Shown here: positions 1 through 30,450 of the stretch, piece after piece
How the letters are laid out: each line of letters begins with the position of its first letter
Position numbering within the stretch: the stretch's first letter is position 1
NCBI GenBank assembly: GCA_963573385.1
Contig: CAUYLG010048178.1
Location: forward strand, 1-64,000
From: Cacajao melanocephalus
Lineage: Eukaryota; Chordata; Mammalia; Primates; Pitheciidae
Direction of reading: 5' to 3'
DNA: 64,000 nt
Made by a program: the position numbers and the translations under genes
Notes under the pieces: model-generated
Told to the model about the DNA's origin: nothing
Database searches by the model: none
Seen by the model: only the letters and a program-made list of their open reading frames with translations

Positions 1-247
1 GGTGTTGAACAATAAGAACACATGGACACAGGGAGGGGAGCACTACACACTGGGGTCTGTTGGGGGGAAATAGGGGAGGGACAGCGGGAGGTGGGGAGTT
101 GGGGAGAGATAGCATGGGGAGAAATGCCAGATATAGGTGAAGGGGAGGAAAGCAGCAAATCATACTGCCACGTGTGTACCTATGCAACAATCTTGCATGT
201 TCTTCACATGTACCCCAAAACCTAAAATGCAATAAAAAAAACAAAAA
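1..247 (+). repeat. LINE-1 3' end (primate L1 family)
   Basis: Matches the L1 ORF2 end and 3' UTR from GAACAATAAGAACACATGGA, through the CACATGTACCCCAAAACCT motif, to the AATAAA poly(A) tail near 230-247. The element starts before the window. Confidence 0.85.
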
Positions 248-1327
<1,080 letters not shown>

Positions 1328-1333
1328 TCATAC

Positions 1334-1619
1334 TTTTTTTGAGAGAGAGTCTCTGTCATCCAGGCTGAAGTGCAGTGGTGCTATCTTGGGTAACAGCACC
1401 CTTGATGTCCTGAGCTCAAGTGATCCCCCTGCCTCAGCCCCTGCAAGTAGCTGGGACTACAGGCACATGCCACCATGCCCAGCTAATTTTTGTATTTTTT
1501 GTAGAGATGAGTTCTCGCCATATTGCCCAGGCTGGTCTCAAACTCCTCAGCTCATGCCATCCGCCTGCCTCAGCTTCACAAAGTGCTGGAATTACAGGGC
1601 ATGAGCAACTAAGCACAGC
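1334..1619 (-). repeat. Alu, antisense, diverged
   Basis: Poly(T) then GAGAGAGAGTCTCTGTCATCC. The ending, CACAGC, is diverged from the usual Alu head. Confidence 0.82.
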
Positions 1620-1961
1620 TTTTTTTTTTTTTAAGAGATGGACTAAGGCCAGAGTATAGCTTTAGGCCAGAAGTTGGAGACCAGCCTGGGCAACATGGTG
1701 AGACTCCTAACTCAAAAAGAGACACCATCTTGCTCTGTTGCCCAGGCTAGAGTTCAGAGTCCAATAATAGCTCCCTGTAACCTCAAATTTCTGGGCTCAG
1801 CCAACCGAGTAGCTAGTACTACAGGTGAATGCCATTACACTTGGCTAATTTTTAAATTTTTTGTAGAGATGGGGGGCTCTCACTATGTTGCCCAGGCTGG
1901 TCTTGGACTCCTGGCCTCCCAGAGTGCTGGGATTACAGGTTTGAGCCACAGTACCCAGCCA
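1620..1961. repeat. Rearranged Alu fragments (short sense piece then antisense Alu)
   Basis: Poly(T), then a sense fragment (GAGACCAGCCTGGGCAACAT, 1676-1718) joined to an antisense copy starting near 1719 and ending at CAGTACCCAGCC. This is an old insertion or recombination product. Confidence 0.7.
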
Positions 1962-2064
1962 TGTATGTACTCTTGTGTTTGATTTCTTTAGCTCAACGTA
2001 TCTATAATTGAATCATTGAGTGTATCAGTATTATCTGGCTAATGAACATTTGTTTCTAGGTTTA

Positions 2065-3370
<1,306 letters not shown>

Positions 3371-3399
<29 letters not shown>

Positions 3400-3689
3400 G
3401 AGACAGATTCTCACTCTGTGGCCCAGGCTGCAGTGCAGTGATGCAATCTTGGTTCACTGTCACCTCCGCTTCCCAGGTTCAAGTGATTCTCCTGTCTCAG
3501 CCTCCTGAGTAGCTGGGACTACAGGTGCACACCACCATGCCTGGCTAATTTTTGTATTTTTTTGCAGAAATGAGGTCTCGGCATGTTGACCAGGCTGGTC
3601 TCAAACTCCTAACCTTAGGTGATCCGCCCACCTTGGCCTCCCAAAGTACTGAGATTACAGGTGTGAGTAATCATGTACCTCGCCTGACC
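3371..3689 (-). repeat. Alu, antisense, abutting the previous one
   Basis: About 29 T residues, then GAGACAGATTCTCACTC, ending CTCGCCTGACC. Directly adjacent to the preceding Alu. Confidence 0.9.
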
Positions 3690-4243
3690 TATGTGAGCAT
3701 GTTTTTACTTTTTTTTTTTTTTTCAACTTTTATGTTCAGGGGTACATGTGCAGGTTCGTTACATGGGCAAATTGCAAGTCACCCAGGTAAGGAGCATAGA
3801 ACCTGATAGGTAGTTTTCTGATCCTCACCCTCCACCCACCCTCCACCCTCAAGTAGGCCCCAGGGTCTGTTGTTCCTTTCTTTGTGTCCATGTGTACTCA
3901 ATGTACTCCCACTTATAGGAGAGAATATGCAGTACTTTGCTTTTACTTTATGCTTTGATTTGTTATTCAGTTTTTACCTTATTTTGTTGCCCAAAGCTTT
4001 ATTGTTTACCTTTCATATTAAGGTCTATTATCTACTTCTAATCTTTTGTATGATATGAAATATATAACTTAAGGCTCGTTTTTTTCCATACACATATCTA
4101 ATTGCCTTAGGATTGTTTATTGAAAAGACCATTTTTTTCCCTACTGAATTGTAATGTAGAGTTCATTATAAATCAGGCAACTCTATGTGTGGGTGTATTT
4201 CTGGACTCTATTCTGTTGATTTCTATCACCAATACCATGGCGC

Positions 4244-4261
4244 ATATATATATATATATAT
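4244..4261. repeat. (AT)9 microsatellite
   Basis: Alternating AT in the L1 relic. A second, imperfect AT-rich tract lies at 4930-4990. Confidence 0.9.
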
Positions 4262-4330
4262 CTTTATAAAACATCTGTTTCTGGTAATGTTAAGTCTCCA
4301 ACTTCTTCTGAATTTTATTTGCTATTCTAA

Positions 4331-4634
<304 letters not shown>

Positions 4635-5630
4635 ATAGCTATTCTAGGTCTTTTGCATTTCCATATACATTTTAAAATCAGCTCTGCAGTTTCTATTTTT
4701 AAAAGGCTTGTTGGGATACTGATCAGGATTATAGTTCATCTATAGATCAACATGGGAAGGGCTGACATCTTAACAATACTGAGCCAATCTATTAACATGG
4801 TATAGCTCTTTATTTAGGTCTTTAATTTTCCTCACCAATGTTCTCATCATTTTCAGAGTAGGGATCTTGCACATCTTTCATTAGATTTATTCTCATGTGA
4901 TTGAAGTTCTTACAGCTTTTGTGAATTATGTGTATATATATATAATTTACAAAAATATATATATATTTAAATATGTTTTTTATATATTTAAATATGTGTA
5001 TTTAAATCAGGCTGTCTCCCAAACAAGAATAGGTTCAAAGAGACTCCCAAATTATATTTTTAAAATCTTATTTTCCAAGTGTTGTTTCTAGTAATACCTA
5101 TTATATAGTGTTTTTTGTATCCAATTATCTTGCTAAATTCATTTATTCTAATAGCTTATAATAGATTCTTTTCTATTTTTTAAAACATTTCCTACATATA
5201 CGGTCATATCATTTGCAAATAATGAGTTATGCTTCTTCCTTCCTTCACATATCTATATACTGTGCTTTTTTCTATATACTATACATTTCTATTTTCTTTG
5301 TTATCTTGCCTAATTGCACTGTCTAGAATCTCCAGTACAATGAAAAGCACAGTGGTGATAGTATACATCCTTGTCTCATTCCCAATCTCCAGGGGAAAGT
5401 GATTCAACATTGTATTACCAAGTATACTATAAGCTGTAGTTTATTTATAGATATCCTTTATTAGATTAAGGTAGTTCTATATCTTTGCTGAGAGTTTTTA
5501 TAATAAAAAGATGAATTTTGTCAAATGCTTTTTCTGCATCTATTGATGTGTTCATGTGGTTTTTATCATTCTGTTAATGTGTAGAATGACATTGATTGAA
5601 TTTGAACCCTTCATTAAATAAAACTTATAG

Positions 5631-7116
<1,486 letters not shown>

Positions 7117-7190
7117 TGCAATTTTCTTTTGTAATGTTTCTTGTAAGGTTTTTGGTCTCAGAGTTATATTGGCCTCATAAAATGAGTTAA

Positions 7191-7541
<351 letters not shown>

Positions 7542-8176
7542 AATATTTTCAATTCATGATGGGTTTATCTAGAAGTGACCCTACTGTAAATCCAGGAACA
7601 TATCCAACCTGGAAGGCAGCTACTCCTTAGTAACCTCTTTCCCATAAAACATGAATCAAAATCTACAAACCTTGTTATATAATAAAGCAAGTTGGACTAA
7701 GTTACACGCAGTGCACACATCAGAGCAAGCACTACTTTCTCATTGTTTACTCCAGAGATGCTTGACTAATTTACTGGGCACGTGGGCAGTTTTCTGATTG
7801 CTGTTTCCACACTTCCCTTTCCCACAGAGAGATTTCCGCAGTTAGGGGCTGCTATTTCAACGCAGGGAGATAAAAAGGAAAAAACAATTGCTCGTCTACC
7901 ACCTGAACGACCCACCCTAGGGAGCACACCAGCATTTCCAGCGCTCGGGGAAGCCCTACCCGGCCTGCGGCTGTTGCACTGGCCGGAAACTAGCGGGCGG
8001 CCACGGCTGATTGGCTCCGGTGAGGCCGAAGGGCAGCTCTGTCTGCGGCGGGCCGTAAAAGGTGATTGGCTGCTACAGACCCACCCCCTCGCCGGTTAGC
8101 AGGGAAGCGAAGCCTGGATTGGTGGGGTTGGAAGAGCCGTCTCAGTTGCATCTCCCGTTCCTGGTGCAGGGCAGAG

Positions 8177-22236
<14,060 letters not shown>

Positions 22237-22654
22237 TCCCGAGACCCCCTTTCCCTGCACCTAGAGGCCTTTCTTGGGAAGTAGAGATGTGGCAGCTCTC
22301 CCACCCTGCCTGCAGCAGGCCCTTCTGCCCAGCCGCTCTTCTTGCGTCAACCCTCTGGCCTCTGGATGAGGTTGCATTCTACAACGTTCTACACAACGGC
22401 TGCCAAGCACATGGGCCTCACAGCCAGGCCAGTGCCAGGACTAGTGTTCTGTAATTTAAAATGGACTCAGCAGGAAGCATATTGTTGGGGGATTGTTCGG
22501 ATGGGCTTTGGTGACTCCGTGCCCTTGCTCTCTAACTTCCGAGCCCACCTCCCAGGGTAGGCACCTCTTCCTCTTGGGCGAGGCCTCTGACAGGGAGATT
22601 TCTCTGCTCAATCACAGAAGAATCATGGCCCCCTCTGTGTACTAGAACTGGATA

Positions 22655-22740
22655 CAGGTTAAATATCCCTAATCCTGAAATCTGAGACACTTCTGGTTCC
22701 AAGCATTTTGGATAAGGCATACTCAATTTGCAGTCTCTTT
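22655..22740. repeat. Short DNA-transposon-like fragment in the IVD 3' UTR
   Basis: TTAAATATCCCTAATCCTGA and CCAAGCATTTTGGATAAGG resemble the terminus of a MER/Tigger-related non-autonomous element. Confidence 0.5.
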
Positions 22741-22770
22741 TCTGGGAGAAAAAAAAATACAAAAAGCCTA

Positions 22771-23083
<313 letters not shown>

Positions 23084-23146
23084 CCTACCCCTTGTTTCTT
23101 CCAGTTTCTAGAGGTATCAGCTCCTAGCATGTGAACGTATGTGCTT

Positions 23147-23306
23147 GGCCAGGCATGGTGGCTCACATCTGTAATCCCAGCACTTTGGGAGGCCGAAGCG
23201 GGAAGATTGCTTGAGCCTAGGAGTTCAAGGCTGAAGTAAGCTATGATGAGGCCACTGTACTCCAGCCTCAGCAATAGAGTGAGACTCTGTGTCTAAAAAT
23301 AAAAGT
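23147..23306 (+). repeat. Short Alu-derived element in IVD 3' UTR (2 of 4)
   Basis: GGCCAGGCATGGTGGCTCAC head with a large internal deletion. The tail holds an AATAAA (23298-23303). Confidence 0.8.
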
Positions 23307-23310
23307 AAAT

Positions 23311-23614
<304 letters not shown>

Positions 23615-23625
23615 TTAAAAATGAT

Positions 23626-23913
23626 GTCTGGGTGCTGTGGCACTCGCCTATAATCCCAACACTTTGGGAGGCCGAGGCAGGTGGATCACTTGAGCTCAGG
23701 AGTTCAAGACCAGCCTTGCCAACATGATGAAACCCCGTCTCTACTAAAAATACAAAAATTAGCCGGGGATGGTGGTACGCGCCTATAATCCAATCTACTC
23801 AGGAGGTTGAGGCAGGAGAATCGCTTGAACCCAGGAGACAGAGGTTGCAGTGAGCCAAGATGGCACCACTGTACTCCAGGTTGGGCCATAGAGCAAGACT
23901 GTCTCAAAAAAGA
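23626..23913 (+). repeat. Alu in IVD 3' UTR (4 of 4)
   Basis: GTCTGGGTGCTGTGGCACTC head, short A6 tail. About 310 bp of unique sequence follow, up to ATTAAA. Confidence 0.9.
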
Positions 23914-24222
23914 GATAAATGAACACATGTGCTGCTAACAGTCTGCAGTGGGGCAGAGCAGAAGGCAGCATGCTTTTGTGTGCTATTAGAAGACTGGCTT
24001 CTCCTGAGGAGCACCTCTGAGCCCTTGTGCACTGCCCTGCCACAGACACCATCCAGTCCTGGCCATGTGACCACTCACAGCTGACTGGGCAGCAGGCACA
24101 GGCCCTACCCGAGCATGCCTGAGTGGGCTGGCCTGACTCCAGCTGAGGCTGCCTGTGTACCTTTCTCCAGACACCCTACGGCTCATTTTGTTATAACTGC
24201 AGAGTGACTGCTGCCATTTTGT

Positions 24223-24228
24223 ATTAAA
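24223..24228 (+). terminator. IVD: Candidate IVD polyadenylation signal (ATTAAA)
   Basis: ATTAAA within GTATTAAATATATTG, in unique sequence after the last UTR Alu, with a T/G-rich stretch downstream near 24,250-24,275. It would place cleavage near 24,240-24,250. An AATAAA at 23,298-23,303 lies in an Alu tail and is less convincing. Confidence 0.5.
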
Positions 24229-24245
24229 TATATTGTGAAGCAAAC

Positions 24246-25600
24246 CCTTCTGCTTCTAAACCAGTGTTTTTGGGGAGAAGCAATCTGTTCGCCACTGCTT
24301 CCTGTCTGGATCCAGCTTGTGTCCTTGGAGAGTGGCTGGTCCAGGCCCTATTCATGCCCTCCAGCCCATCCTTTCATGAGAGACAGGAAGGTAAAATCAG
24401 ACCTTAGGATAGAGATCTCAGCCTCCCTTTCCCAGATCTCCTAATGAGTTTTCAAGGAAGCAGGGAGCCCGGAGTGGTAAGTTCATACAGCAGAAGGAAG
24501 CTTACAAATTTCTGAAGACCACCCCTATGTTTTTAAAAAGATCAACATAATTTGGCTTTCTTTAGGTCTAAACTGGAACTAGAATCCAGATCCGCTAGTG
24601 GCAAAAATGGGGATGTTTTGAGAATTCCAGCCTGGGGCCCCACTGTACAGTAGTCTGGATAGAGGGTGGTCTGAGAAGGGAATGGGTCTGGGTTGTTAGA
24701 CTTCTTCTGAGCTCCTATAAGAGGGAACTGGTTTTCTTGGCTCTCAGCCTAGCCGCGCCTATCTTGGCTTTTGGTCCTGGCCAGCAGCCAAATGCTGTTA
24801 CCAGCTTGAGGCTCAAGACAGGTGGGGTTAGCTCCTCACCAACCCCAGTTCAGTCCCATCCTGAGGGCAAAATCCTGGGCTCATAGGCAGTCCTTTCACA
24901 TCCCTGTCTTGCCCCCTGCTATGTTGGAGATGAATGTGACTAAAAGGGCCATTTCACTGGCTTAGTGTGTGACTGGAGCAACCACACACTAAGATATAAT
25001 GTGGCAGAATTCATCCAGTTTGTTTAAACCCTGCCGACTTGGGGAGGTGATTGCTCTCCTGATTCTGTGTGTGAGGCAAAAGAGAAATGTTTTAAAAATA
25101 AAAGCAAAAAACCAAAATGAACCACGTAGCCTGCGTGGTAAGTGGAAGAGCAAGAGGCATGTCTACTTTGGTTCTGGTGGGTGTGTTTGGTTGTCTACAC
25201 GCATTGGGCAAATCTGCAGCACCAGCTGCCAGCACTGCTCCCTCCTGCGGCTGCCTCTTATTCCACTCCAGTTTTAGGCAGTTCACACTCTCAGGACAGA
25301 GTGCTGCTGTTGATGCTGCCTGCCCTGTGAGAGGGCAACAGAACCTAGGGATGTTTTTTAAGCATGGTCTGAGCACACCCCTTATCAGAATTTGGCAACC
25401 AGGAAGAAAAATGCAGGTTCCTGGATCCTGCCCCAGACCTAAACGCGTCCCGACAGGTGATTCTAGACAACGGCAACCACCATGTGGGTCCTAGAGCGTG
25501 CTTCCCCAGTAGCCTGAGTCCTAATTCTTCATCCATATAATCTGCTGATAACTGTGTAACCCTCTCAAGTCTGAGCTTCTTGATCTTTGCACAACCGGTG
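24246..25600. other. Intergenic unique DNA downstream of IVD; no gene seen
   Basis: No repeat, splice-supported frame or RNA gene recognised. The short frames at 24,999-25,536 overlap on both strands and have no family resemblance. Confidence 0.5.
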
Positions 25601-26060
25601 CAGGAGGCAAGGTTTCACGCAGGGCCCCCTTCCAGAAGACCGGTAAGGTGAGTTGCCCTCAGCGGGATGGACCAGAGCTGGTGTAAACGCAGTATGTGGT
25701 CTGGGGAGGGGTGCCCAATCCACCACCTGCCGGATGGGAGCTGGGACCTAGGACCTGGGTGGTCATCTGTTGAGACCCCCAGCCTAGGGCGGGTCCAGAG
25801 TCCTTCCTCTGACCCTCTCCCTCGGGGCAGCGCGCTTATTGGAGGGCAGCACTGGCTCGCCAGACCTAGCTCAGGTGCTGCATGGAGCTCGCCTGCCCCC
25901 TGCCGGCCGACCGCAGGATTGCAGACACGCGGAGCGCGTCTATCTGGCCTTTGCCCGGGATTCTGGTTCCAAGGCTCCCAGTCTGGGATTTCAGGACTCA
26001 ACGACGTTTTGTTTTAGCCAATAATTACATTAAAGGGAAACGGGGCAGGAGAAGGCTATC
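25600..26060. promoter_or_regulatory. Moderately CpG-rich unique block with CCAAT-type motifs
   Basis: CpG frequency rises (for example GACACGCGGAGCGCGTC near 25,923-25,939). ATTGG occurs at 25,839 and CCAAT at 26,019. It may be a distal regulatory element. No gene is seen. Confidence 0.3.
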
Positions 26061-26088
26061 CTCTGTTACTGCCATTTCATACAAGGCC

Positions 26089-26375
26089 TTTTTTTTTTTT
26101 AAGAGTCTCACTTAGTCACCCAGGCTGGAGTGCATGGCGCAGCCCGACTCACTGCAACCTCCGCATCTTGAGTTCATGCGATTCTCATGCCTCAGCCTCC
26201 CGAATAGCTGGGATTACAGGCATGTGCCACCATGCCCAGCTATTTTTTGTATTTTTAGTAGAGACGGTTTCAACATGTTGGCCCAGTTGGTCTCGACCTC
26301 CTGGCCTCAAGTGATCCACCAGCCTCAGCCTCTCAAAGTGCTGAGATTACAGGTGTGAGCCATGGTGCCTGGACA
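26089..26375 (-). repeat. Alu, antisense
   Basis: T12 then AAGAGTCTCACTTAGTCACC, ending GGTGCCTGGAC. Confidence 0.9.
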
Positions 26376-26405
26376 AGAATGGTCATTTCTAACAAAAAGT
26401 ATAAA

Positions 26406-26667
26406 GGTTGGGCACGTTGGCTCACACCTGTAATCCTAGCACTTTGGGAGGCCAAGGCAGGTGGATCACCTGAGTCCAGGAGTTTGAGATCAGCCTGACC
26501 AACATCGAGAAACCCCGTCTCTACTAAAAATATAAAAAATTAGCCAGGCGTGGTAGTGCATGCCTGTAATCTCAGCTACTCAGGAGGCTTTGGCTGAGGC
26601 TTGTTGCTCCAGCCTGGGCAAGAAGAGCAAAACTCCATCTCAAAAAAAAAAAAAAAAAAAAAAAAAA
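26406..26667 (+). repeat. Alu, internally deleted
   Basis: GGTTGGGCACGTTGGCTCAC head, long A tail. The right-arm segment before CTCCAGCCTGGGC is shortened. Confidence 0.88.
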
Positions 26668-26704
26668 GATAGATAAAGGATACAAACTCAGACAACAGCC
26701 AGGA

Positions 26705-27023
26705 TTTTTTATTTATTTATTTTTTGAAACAGGTTCTCACTATGTCACCCAGGCTGGAGTGCAGTGACGTGATCTCAGCTTACTGCAGCCTTGACCTCCC
26801 TGGCTCAAGCAATCCTCTGGCCTCAGCCCTCCCCCTTGCCAGACCCCCAGTATCTGGGACTAGAGGCATGCAACACCATGCCAAACTGATTTTTCTATTT
26901 TTTGTAGAGCCAGGCGTTCACCATGTTGCCCAGGCTGGGCTCAAACTCCTGGACTCAAGAGATCCTCATGCTTCTGCCTCCCAAAATGCTGGGATTATAG
27001 GCACTGAGCCAGTGTCCCCAGCC
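26705..27023 (-). repeat. Alu, antisense, old
   Basis: TTTATTTATTTTTTGAAACAGG start, GTGTCCCCAGCC end. The CT-rich insertion near 26,830 is unusual. Confidence 0.85.
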
Positions 27024-27226
27024 CTTAAATTTTTGTATGTGCTTCATGTTCACAGTTTTTTAAAATACTAGTTTTCAAAAGCTTATTTTTAAAAATAAAA
27101 GTCCCCTGTCCCTCCTATCCCCATTCCCAATCGCAGGACAAAACCACTTTTGAATCTTTAAGGAGCTTCTTTTGGTAATTCACTTCATGCCTCTAAGTGA
27201 CATGCTTACTGATTTAATTGTAAGCT

Positions 27227-27529
27227 TTTTTTTTTTTTTTTTTTTTTTTGACAGAATCTCACTCTGTCACCCAGGCTGGAGTGTAGTGGTGCAATCTAGG
27301 CTCACTGCAGCCTCCATCTCCTGGGTTCAAGCAATTATTCTGCCTCAGCCTACCAAGTAGCTGGGATTAGAGGCACACACCACCACGCCTGGCTAATTTT
27401 TGTATTTTAAGTAGAGACGGGGGTTTGACCATATTGGCCAGGCTGGTCTTGAACCCCTGACCTCATGATCCGCCCACCTCAGTCTCCCAAAGTGCTGGGA
27501 TTACAGGCATGAGCCACTGCGCCTGGACC
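27227..27529 (-). repeat. Alu, antisense
   Basis: About 23 T residues then GACAGAATCTCACTCTG, ending GCGCCTGGAC. Confidence 0.92.
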
Positions 27530-27949
27530 AAGGATAGTTCTCTAAAGTACATACATTTGATTTATGAAAAGTTATGGCTGTACTTTTTTTACTTCCTCTG
27601 GCCAGCCCTGTCCATGGGTCAGTGTTTGGGAGCCCTGGAATCAGGTGCTGCAGAGCCCCATCCACATTCCTGGCTGTACCCAGCCCCTGCCCACACTTGG
27701 TACCCAGAGCCCACAGCTATGCTAGTGCCGAGTGGGAGCTCTCCTCTCCCTGTGTGCTCTACCTGGTTACTTTTGCAGGGACCATTCCAGAATTCAGCCT
27801 TTCCCTCACCCACCGCCCACCCACTCTCAGAGGCTAGCCTGGTATCTCTTAAATATTTCTTGGATCTTCAACATCCTGCCAACTTGCCTCCCTTCTTACA
27901 GGCCATGCCCCTCAACCCTTCCTCTACACTGAACCAGTGAACTATCAAG

Positions 27950-28670
27950 CTCCCCCAAAATTCTTCAGTGGCTGCCAGCACCTGTAAGATCTAAGGCTTG
28001 GCAAGGCAAATATGACTCTAATCTCCCTGGGCCTTCCCCTTCTGCTGCTTTCCTCGTTCCCTGCTGAATATTCATGTTCTTGTTGCAAGGAGTCCTCACT
28101 GCTGTGTTTCTTATCCCTGTGCCTTTGCCCCAGCTGGTCTGGGGCAGCTCGGGAAGTCCTTCCAGCCCTTCAACCTTTCTCTTGCTTCCTCATCTCTAAA
28201 GCCTTAAGCCAGGGCCTGCCTCCTTCAGGAAGACCTCTCCTCTGTCTCCATGCCATCCATCCTGGATGGGTCCCCTTCCTCCTTCTCCCTGGGCATATCT
28301 ACACTGATGGGCTTTGCCACACAATTGTGTTTATTCCAGAAGAGTCTGTTTCCCCGGCATTAGGCAGGCTATGAACTTGAGGGCCAGGACTGTGATTTTT
28401 TTTTTTTTTGAGACAGAGTCTCACTCCTTCTCGCTCAGGCTGGAGTGCAGTGCAGTGGTGTGATCTCGGCTCACTGCAACCTCCACTTCCCAGGTCAAGC
28501 AATTCTCTGCCTCAGCCTCCTGAGTAGCTGGGATTATAGGCACCCGCCACCACACCCAGTTAATCAGGACTGTGATTTAACTGTCTTTATATGATCACCA
28601 TCCAGCACGGTTCCTGACATGTAATAGGTGTACAACAAATGCTTATTGAAAGAGTAGATGAGTAGTCACA
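27950..28670 (+). repeat. LINE-2 3' end relic, split by a half-Alu
   Basis: GCCTGCCTCCTTCAGGAAGACC near 28,215 and AGGGCCAGGACTGTGATTTAACTG (across the insertion) match the L2 3' UTR text. It ends CAAATGCTTATTGAAAGAG. Confidence 0.65.
28399..28564 (-). repeat. 5'-truncated Alu (right monomer only) with perfect 14-bp target-site duplication
   Basis: CAGGACTGTGATTT at 28385-28398 and again at 28565-28578 flank 166 bp of antisense Alu that stops at CACCCAGTTAAT. Confidence 0.9.
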
Positions 28671-28689
28671 TGATACTTAGCTCACATTT

Positions 28690-28840
28690 TGCTGTATACA
28701 GTTTTTTGTGTATATGGTGCTCTCTGAGTGTATTGTACGATCTTTGAGGTCAAAGACCATCTCTCACTTATCTGAACCTTCCCAATAGCACCCAGGGCTC
28801 ACAGTAAGTGCTCAGTGGCTATGTTCATGCTGAATGAGTG
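28690..28840 (+). repeat. Second LINE-2 3' fragment
   Basis: GAGGTCAAAGACCATCTCTC through AGTAAGTGCTCAGTGGCTAT and GAATGAGTGAA follow the L2 3'-end pattern. Confidence 0.5.
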
Positions 28841-29452
28841 AAATGACAGGTGGGCCAGAGCCCTGCCCTAATCCCAGCATTGGCAGAAACAACAGGGCCA
28901 GCCAGCTTTGCCTGGCCCTGTTTTCTCCAGGCCTTCCCACCCTGGAGTGGCTGAGGCCCAGCTGCAGAAGGGAGGCCCTCACCCCCCATATTCCTCTGAC
29001 CCACTCAGAGACAGAAGAAGGAAGCTGTGATAAAAGACCGTGACCCCTCCTCTGCCAGCTGAGGATGAGAAAGGGAGCTGGATGGGGAAAGGGGCAGAGC
29101 AGAACCACACATCGTCTGTGTTCTTGTGTAAAATGCATGGTATATATGGGAGAGTACGTAACATGCACATATGCAGTGTGAAAAATAATAAACTCCTGTG
29201 TACCCAACATGCAGGTCAATGAAGAGTATTCCAAGCCCATGTGCTCCTCCTTGACGCATTTGCCCCAAGAGAGCCACCATCTTGAATTTGGTGCTAATCC
29301 TCCCCTTACCTTTCTTGATGGCTTCCTGCCTCTGTATAGATCCCTGAACAATATTGAGTTGCCTGATTTCAGACTTTCTATAGCTAGATTCATACCATAT
29401 ATATATTCTTCCATGTCTTGCTTTTTGACCCGTCATTACATAGGTTTTGTTT
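28841..29452. other. Intergenic, no gene seen
   Basis: Unique-looking non-coding DNA. Opposed short reading frames here show no domain or splice structure. Confidence 0.45.
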
Positions 29453-29716
29453 TCTTGTTTTTTGTTTTTAATGAAACAGGGTCTCACTCTGTTCATGATC
29501 ACAGCTCACTACAGCCTCAACCTCCTGGGTTCAAGCCATCCTCCCACCTGGGCCTCCCAGGTAACTGGGATTACAGGGGTCTGCTATGACGCTCAGCTAA
29601 TTTTTGTATTTTTTGTAGAGATTGGGTTTCACCATGTTGCCCAGGCTGGTCTCAAACTCCTGGGCTTAAGGTATCTGCCTGCCTTGGGCTCCCGAAGTGG
29701 CCTCCATGCCTAGCTC
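29453..29716 (-). repeat. Alu, antisense, old
   Basis: TTTTTAATGAAACAGGGTCTC start. The first segment is shortened. Confidence 0.82.
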
Positions 29717-29723
29717 TTTTAAA

Positions 29724-30013
29724 TTTTTTATTGTTTTTGAGGCAGGGCCTCACTTTGTCACCCAGGCTGGAGTGTAGCGGCACAGTCATGACTCACTACA
29801 GCCTTGACCTCCGAGCTCAAGTCATTCTCCCACCTCATCCTCTCCAGTAGCTGGGATTATAGGCCCAGTCCAGCTATTTCTTTTATTTTCTTAAATGTTT
29901 GTAGAGACAGGGTCTCACCATGTTGACCAGGCTGGTCTCCTAAGCTCAAGTCATCCTCCTGCTTCAGCCTCCCAAAGTGCTGGGATTACAGGTGTGAGCC
30001 ACGGCACCCAGCC
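29724..30013 (-). repeat. Alu, antisense, old
   Basis: TTGTTTTTGAGGCAGGGCCTC start, GGCACCCAGCC end. Confidence 0.87.
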
Positions 30014-30152
30014 TCTTTCATGTTAATGAGCAGGCCTGTAATCCCTTCCATTTTTTTTTTCCATAATGTGGAAATATAACAATTTAATTGTCCATTCTAC
30101 TGTTGATGGACATTTGGGCTGTTTCTAGTTTGGGGCTATGCTAAATATTCCG

Positions 30153-30450
30153 GGCCAGATATGGTGGCTCATGCCTGTAATCCCAGCACTTTGGGAGTCG
30201 AGGCAGTTGAATCACCTGAGGTCAGGAGTTTGAAAACAGCCTGGCCAACATGGTGAAACCCCGTCTCTACTAAAAATACAAAAATTAGCCAGGCATGGTG
30301 ACAGGCACCTGTAATCCCAGCTACTTGGGAGGCTGAGGCACAAAAGAATCACTTGAACCTGGGAGGTGGAGGTTGCAGTAAGCCGAGATCATGCCATTGC
30401 ACTCCAGCCTGGGCAATAAAGCATGACTCCATCTCAAAAACAAAAAAATT
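30153..30450 (+). repeat. Alu
   Basis: GGCCAGATATGGTGGCTCAT head, CAAAAACAAAAAAA tail. It sits inside AT-rich sequence whose flanks look like the L1 text TTTGGGCTGTTTCTAGTTTG. Confidence 0.9.

Noticed and set aside
8066..8176. In-frame extension of IVD upstream of 8177
   Set aside because: It has no ATG (only a TTG at 8066) and would disrupt the transit peptide. It lies over a CCAAT box, so is probably promoter.
28812..29414. 200-codon minus-strand frame in intergenic DNA
   Set aside because: No domain, start context or splice sites; opposed by frames on the other strand.
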